From Planctomycetota bacterium (GTDB taxonomy: Bacteria > Planctomycetota > Phycisphaerae > UBA1845 > CAIVHJ01): a stretch of DNA of 9,929 nt. Location of the stretch: contig JADFJZ010000017.1 of NCBI GenBank assembly GCA_022565195.1, forward strand, positions 1 to 9,929, given 5' to 3'. Shown one piece after another: positions 7,082-9,929 of this stretch (within the stretch, counting starts at the first letter, position 1; the number at the start of each line of letters is the position of its first letter). The notes under the pieces were generated by a model. It worked only from the letters and a program-made list of their open reading frames with translations. It had not been told where the DNA came from and ran no database searches. The position numbers and the translations under genes were made by a program.

Positions 7082-7816
7082 TTGGCGAAATTCTCGGTGA
7101 TCATCGCAGCGGCGGGCAAGGGCGACCGTTATGGCGGCAAGCAGAACAAGGTGTTCGCCAAACTCAAGGACCGCCCATTGTTTATCCGTGCGATCGAATT
7201 GTTCGTCAACCGAGACGACGTGTGCCAGACGATCCTTGCCGTAAGCCCCAACGACGCGCAATATGTCAGAGACCAGTATGGACCCAACTTGGGTTTCATG
7301 GGCGTCACACTTGTCGAAGGTGGAGCACATCGCTGGCAGACGGTCGCCAACGGGCTCGAGGCCGTGAGCGAGGAAGCCGAATTTGTGGCCGTCCATGATG
7401 CCGCGCGGATTTGCACGACCTCGGAAATGATCGATCGCGTATTCGCCGAGGCCACCAAAAGCGGGGCGGCCATTCTGGCGGCGCCGCTCAGCGGTACGAT
7501 CAAACGAGTCTCGGACTCAAGAGTCGTCGACGAAACCGTGTCTCGTGAGGGGCTCTTTGAGGCCCAGACGCCGCAGGTCTTTCGCAAGGACACGCTGCTT
7601 GCAGCCTACGCCGACGTGATCGAGGGAACGGAGGCCACCGATGACGCGGAGATCGTCGGCGCGAGTGGACATGACGTGACGGTGATTGATTGTGACATGA
7701 GAAATCTGAAGATTACTTATCCCGGCGACCTGGTTCTGGCGGGGGCGATTATCAAGAGCCGCCCGAAGCCCAAAGTGTCTCGGCCGCGGGGGCCATTCGA
7801 GGAAGCGCAGTGGTGA
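7082..7816 (+). CDS. ispD: 2-C-methyl-D-erythritol 4-phosphate cytidylyltransferase
   Basis: Cytosolic enzyme of the MEP isoprenoid pathway: it joins CTP and 2-C-methyl-D-erythritol 4-phosphate to give CDP-ME and pyrophosphate. The protein is 244 residues, near the usual length. The CTP-binding N-terminal motif is AAAGKGDRYGGKQNK (9-23), with R16 and the K20/K23 pair. Further signatures are VHDAAR (104-109, D106), EAQTPQVF (160-167), TDDA (186-189) and the substrate-site lysine K210 in NLKIT. The start codon is TTG. A short Lys/Pro/Arg-rich tail (226-236) follows the fold. The gene sits 13 bases after the YacL-like gene. ispF, the common neighbour, does not follow. Confidence 0.95.
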   Translation: MAKFSVIIAAAGKGDRYGGKQNKVFAKLKDRPLFIRAIELFVNRDDVCQTILAVSPNDAQYVRDQYGPNLGFMGVTLVEGGAHRWQTVANGLEAVSEEAEFVAVHDAARICTTSEMIDRVFAEATKSGAAILAAPLSGTIKRVSDSRVVDETVSREGLFEAQTPQVFRKDTLLAAYADVIEGTEATDDAEIVGASGHDVTVIDCDMRNLKITYPGDLVLAGAIIKSRPKPKVSRPRGPFEEAQW

Positions 7817-7842
7817 GCGCGCCCTAAAAAGGAGTTGTCGCG

Positions 7843-8745
7843 ATGAAGGGAAGAATTATAACTGTGGCAGCGGCTGTATGTCTCTCGACTTCGTGGGCCT
7901 GCCGGACGGACGCACCCATCACGCGCGGGCCTATGAAGGGGGCACGCGTGACCGCGTTTGAATCTGTGGAGTTGGCGCGCCAGTCAGACGCATCACTTGC
8001 CCAGGCCGGCGAAGTGGATCTTGTCGAGCAACTGATCCACTATCGCACGTCGTACAAACGCACGCTTCAGCAACTGCACAATTACTATGAGCAGCATGGT
8101 TACGAAGAGAAACGCCTGTGGGCGGGGAGCGAGCTTCAAGATATTGGACGCATTCGGCCCTATCACTACCTGTATGATAGTGAGATTGCGCGGTTGGACC
8201 TGACTCCGCGTGACAGGATTCCAGAAGCGGATGCCTTCTACGACGACGCCATGGCCGTCGCCGCGCAAGCGGGCCACGGCACGCCGGTGTTTTTCAATCA
8301 GGAAAAAATGGGCCAAGCGCTGGCCATGTTGAAGCAGCTCATTCGCGAGTATCCCACGAGTGACAAGATCGATGACGCCGCGTTTCACTGCGGTGAAATG
8401 TTGAAGGAATACTACAAGAATCAGGACTCCGTGGCGGTGCAGTGGTACGAGCGCGCCTGGACCTGGGATCCAGCCACGCCTCATCCGGCGCGGTTCCAGG
8501 CGGCCGTGGTCTACGACTATCGACTTCATGACCGCAAGCGGGCCCTGGAGCTGTATAGGGCTGTTCTGGCGGCGGAATCCTCGCGGTCAAACAGACACTT
8601 CGCTTTGGCCCGTATCAAGGAACTCACCGAGACGGGACCCGTTGATGGCGAGCGCACCTTGCCCGTGGCTCAGCCGAGCCCGGCTGCCACAAAGGCCGCA
8701 GGCGCTGAGGAATCCGAGAATCCTCGCCCCGGGGAACCCGAGTAG
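7843..8745 (+). CDS. Probable lipoprotein with TPR-like helical repeats
   Basis: Unrecognised 300-residue envelope protein. The N-terminus has a basic start, a short hydrophobic stretch and a possible lipobox STSWAC with C20 as lipidation site; a Trp at -2 is not ideal, so a plain signal peptide is also possible. Residues 54-115 are helical and polar. Residues about 153-262 read like two to three tetratricopeptide-type hairpins (QALAMLKQLIREYPTSDKID, then AVQWYERAWTWDP, then RALELYRAVLAAE), similar in style to YbgF- or BamD-type scaffold proteins. The last 35 residues are Pro/Ala/Glu-rich and probably disordered. GGAG (7831-7834) lies 8 bases before the ATG. Spacing of 26 bases from ispD and 24 to the next gene suggests one operon. 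A scaffold role is inference only. Confidence 0.82.
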   Translation: MKGRIITVAAAVCLSTSWACRTDAPITRGPMKGARVTAFESVELARQSDASLAQAGEVDLVEQLIHYRTSYKRTLQQLHNYYEQHGYEEKRLWAGSELQDIGRIRPYHYLYDSEIARLDLTPRDRIPEADAFYDDAMAVAAQAGHGTPVFFNQEKMGQALAMLKQLIREYPTSDKIDDAAFHCGEMLKEYYKNQDSVAVQWYERAWTWDPATPHPARFQAAVVYDYRLHDRKRALELYRAVLAAESSRSNRHFALARIKELTETGPVDGERTLPVAQPSPAATKAAGAEESENPRPGEPE

Positions 8746-8769
8746 ATCCGGGTCAGGAATGCAACTTTG

Positions 8770-9282
8770 ATGCAGCGGATTCTCTTGGCACTGGTAATCG
8801 GCTATGTGATCGTGATCGCCGCCACGGCGGTGTTGGGATTTCGCGCACAAGACTCCCGTTCCTTCGCCGCCCATTTTGGAATGGGTCTGTTCGCCACGCT
8901 CTACACGTGTCTGATTTACTGTATCTTGCTGACTTATTTCGTGATCACCGGCAAGCTGGTCAAACAGGCCGTGTTGAACGGCCATCTGGATGAAGTCTTG
9001 ATCAAGCAGTCGCAGCGTCCGAAAGGCATCATCGCGATGCTCACCGCCGTGGCCGTAGCCATCACGTTGATCGCCGCTGTGCTCGGAGCGTGGGCGAACA
9101 TCGGCGGCGAACAAGACACGGTCCGCAACACTTACCATATGCTCGCTGAGATGCTGGCCGTCGCCGCCAATTTGGCTGCTTTTGGCATGTGTTACCACTT
9201 GGTCCACAGGAATGGGCCGTTCCTCGAACAAGTGTTGAGCCAGGTGCGGAGGGATCAATCCCCGACGACACCCTACCCTTGA
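8770..9282 (+). CDS. Four-helix integral membrane protein, function unknown
   Basis: A 170-residue protein with four hydrophobic segments at about 4-23, 36-60, 87-108 and 123-145, leaving little outside the membrane. His residues lie at or near helix ends: H36, H123, H143 and H146. The stretch HFGMGLFATLYT followed by LTYFVITGKLVK reminds me of an uncharacterised bacterial family with a conserved His-x-Gly and a Tyr-Phe-x-x-x-Gly-Lys/Arg motif, but this is from memory and not checked. AGGA (8755-8758) is 11 bases before ATG 8770 and 8 before an in-frame TTG at 8767, so the start could be one codon earlier. It closes the operon that starts with the YacL-like gene. It could be a small redox or heme protein or a structural membrane protein. 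Confidence 0.8.
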   Translation: MQRILLALVIGYVIVIAATAVLGFRAQDSRSFAAHFGMGLFATLYTCLIYCILLTYFVITGKLVKQAVLNGHLDEVLIKQSQRPKGIIAMLTAVAVAITLIAAVLGAWANIGGEQDTVRNTYHMLAEMLAVAANLAAFGMCYHLVHRNGPFLEQVLSQVRRDQSPTTPYP

Positions 9283-9434
9283 GCCAAGCCGATTCGGAGA
9301 ACGGCGAATGCGCGTGTTGAGTTTCCCCGCCGGACCTCTTACCATAACCGCGATCTGCCTGCTGCATTGACCTTGGCCCTCTCAACTGTCCTTGGAGCCC
9401 GGCGGGCTTGCCCCGCCAACAGGAGAACACTGAT
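9283..9434. other. Noncoding gap with a GC hairpin before a miniprotein
   Basis: No long reading frame is convincing here. A hairpin GGCGGG-cttgc-CCCGCC (9401-9417) ends three bases before the Shine-Dalgarno at 9421. It lacks a T-run, so it could be a weak terminator for the operon upstream or a structure that controls the next start. A 20-codon frame (9308-9370) with GGAG 8 bases ahead is also open, but its product has no recognisable character. Confidence 0.5.
9421..9425 (+). promoter_or_regulatory. Shine-Dalgarno AGGAG for a 29-residue miniprotein
   Basis: AGGAG lies 9 bases before ATG 9435, an ideal spacing. It is the main reason to treat the short frame as a real gene. Confidence 0.5.
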
Positions 9435-9524
9435 ATGAACTTCGTTGCCTTCATTCTGACGATCCTGGGTCTCGTTGCTCTGCTGCTGCCGGGCATCAGC
9501 GGGTTGCCGTCGCTGCTCGGATAG
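9435..9524 (+). CDS. Possible 29-residue single-helix membrane miniprotein
   Basis: The frame runs ATG 9435 to TAG 9522-9524. Residues 3-18 are an unbroken hydrophobic helix (FVAFILTILGLVALLL), followed by PGISGLPSLLG, a short Pro/Gly tail. AGGAG 9 bases upstream is as good as any ribosome site in this window. There are no charged residues at all, so orientation and partners cannot be guessed. It lies between the end of the yacL-ispD operon and the tRNA gene, on the same strand. No promoter was identified right ahead of it. I do not recognise the family. It could be a chance frame, but the match of start, spacing and membrane helix makes chance less likely. Confidence 0.5.
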   Translation: MNFVAFILTILGLVALLLPGISGLPSLLG

Positions 9525-9580
9525 CTCGAAGAGCCCGGGGCCGTCACGGCGAACCTGCTTTCCGGGTCCACAACACGCCA

Positions 9581-9610
9581 TTGCGGCTTCTTGATCGCCT
9601 GTGGTAAGAT
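9581..9610 (+). promoter_or_regulatory. Probable promoter of the tRNA-Lys gene
   Basis: TTGCGG (9581-9586), an 18-base spacer and TAAGAT (9605-9610), the latter preceded by TGG as an extended -10. The tRNA begins 15 bases after the -10 box, so the 5' leader would be under ten bases. The same TGG-extended -10 pattern is seen before the YacL-like gene. Confidence 0.5.
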
Positions 9611-9625
9611 CCCGTTTTCCGTCCC

Positions 9626-9698
9626 GGGGGCGTAGCTCAGTCGGTAGAGCATCGGCCTTTTAAGCCGCTGGTCGGAGGTTCGAGTCCTCCCGCCCTCA
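9626..9698 (+). tRNA. tRNA-Lys (anticodon TTT)
   Basis: A 73-base cloverleaf. The acceptor strands GGGGGCG and CGCCCTC pair over seven positions with one G-T; the D stem is GCTC/GAGC; the anticodon loop is CTTTTAA with TTT at its centre; the T arm is GGAGG-TTCGAGT-CCTCC; the discriminator is A. The outermost anticodon-stem pair (T27, C43) is a mismatch, while the other four pair. The 3' CCA is not encoded (ATT follows), so a CCA-adding enzyme is needed. Reads AAA and AAG codons. Confidence 0.95.
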
Positions 9699-9711
9699 TT
9701 CGCTGACAAGC

Positions 9712-9731
9712 GGTGCCAACAGGTGCCAGCG
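9712..9731 (+). repeat. Two 10-base direct repeats after the tRNA (cluster 1)
   Basis: GGTGCCAACA is followed directly by GGTGCCAGCG, 14 bases after the tRNA end. The core TGCCA recurs in a second cluster 87 bases on. The 10-base period would put protein sites on the same face of the helix. Confidence 0.6.
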
Positions 9732-9749
9732 TTGACCTATCTGGCGTCA

Positions 9750-9802
9750 CGCCCAAGGACTTAGAGTCGTCTCGCGGGTCAGTGATATTCTGGCCTTGGG
9801 TG
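9750..9802. repeat. Long-range inverted repeat between the two clusters
   Basis: CCCAAGG (9752-9758) and CCTTGGG (9794-9800) are perfect inverses, extendable to nine pairs with one G-T wobble, and separated by 35 bases. The stretch between them shows no gene. Confidence 0.5.
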
Positions 9803-9818
9803 CCAACCGCTGCCAACC
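9799..9818 (+). repeat. Two 10-base direct repeats (cluster 2)
   Basis: GGTGCCAACC and GCTGCCAACC follow each other directly; in another phase TGCCAACCGC is an exact tandem 10-mer (9801-9820). The sequence clearly matches cluster 1. Confidence 0.65.
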
Positions 9819-9844
9819 GCAACCCTTCCGATGTACCCTGTTCC

Positions 9845-9874
9845 GACATGTCAGACGACATGCAGGACGACATG
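9845..9874 (+). repeat. 12-base repeat GACATG, 2.5 copies, in an open frame cut by the window end
   Basis: GACATGTCAGAC, GACATGCAGGAC and GACATG follow with a period of 12. In the frame starting at ATG 9848 this gives Met-x-Asp-Asp twice, and the frame stays open to the window end (27 codons). A second frame from ATG 9831 is also open to the end. Neither start has a Shine-Dalgarno. This may be the 5' end of a gene that lies mainly beyond the window, but the product cannot be told. Confidence 0.35.
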
Positions 9875-9929
9875 TGCGTTTCGGCTCCGTCGTACGTCCC
9901 GGTGGCACGGGAAGTTTCAACAGCCGGAT

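Noticed and set aside
8587..9345. 252-codon minus-strand frame opposite the lipoprotein end and membrane protein
   Set aside because: No domain or start signals, and it overlaps two well-supported + strand genes.
9308..9370. 20-codon frame with GGAG 8 bases upstream
   Set aside because: Too short and without any character such as a membrane helix; a GGAG at this distance is easily met by chance in GC-rich sequence.
9062..9873. Minus-strand frames across the tRNA (9062-9709 and 9637-9873) with peptides such as GGLEPPTSGLKG and GGRTRTSDQRLKRP
   Set aside because: These are the well-known false proteins made by translating the antisense of a tRNA gene; they recur in databases for this reason only.

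Overview
The window is GC-rich, gene-dense bacterial chromosome. Most of it is ordinary core metabolism, and no defence, CRISPR, phage or transposon genes were found. The host is probably a planctomycete or a relative. I infer this from the mix of a YacL-type PIN/TRAM gene next to ispD, a long Arg/Ser- then Tyr/His-rich secreted protein, a tRNA gene without an encoded CCA, and the general protein style. No single marker proves it.

Region 1 (104-2591, + strand) is a tightly coupled three-gene unit: an Mrp/ApbC-type Fe-S carrier ATPase, endonuclease III (nth, itself an Fe-S protein) and a HAD-family hydrolase. Both junctions are ATGA start/stop overlaps, so translation is probably coupled. Region 2 (2592-4380) has an AT-rich promoter region with two dyads, then a 521-residue secreted low-complexity protein. 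It ends in a strong hairpin that probably serves as a terminator for both this gene and the convergent gene after it. Region 3 (4396-5826, - strand) is a MATE-family efflux transporter.

Region 4 (5827-9282, + strand) starts with an extended -10 promoter and reads through four closely spaced genes: a YacL-like membrane PIN/TRAM protein, ispD of the MEP isoprenoid pathway (TTG start), a probable lipoprotein with TPR-like helices, and a four-helix membrane protein of unknown function. Gaps are 13, 26 and 24 bases, so this looks like one operon.

Region 5 (9283-9929) is mostly noncoding. It holds a hairpin, a likely 29-residue membrane miniprotein with a well-placed Shine-Dalgarno, a promoter, and a tRNA-Lys(UUU) gene. 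After the tRNA lie two clusters of 10-base direct repeats, a long-range inverted repeat and a short open frame cut by the window end. That arrangement would fit the edge of a tRNA-targeted integrative element, but no integrase is visible, so this is a hypothesis. The observations most worth checking are the miniprotein, the post-tRNA repeats and the three-block secreted protein.
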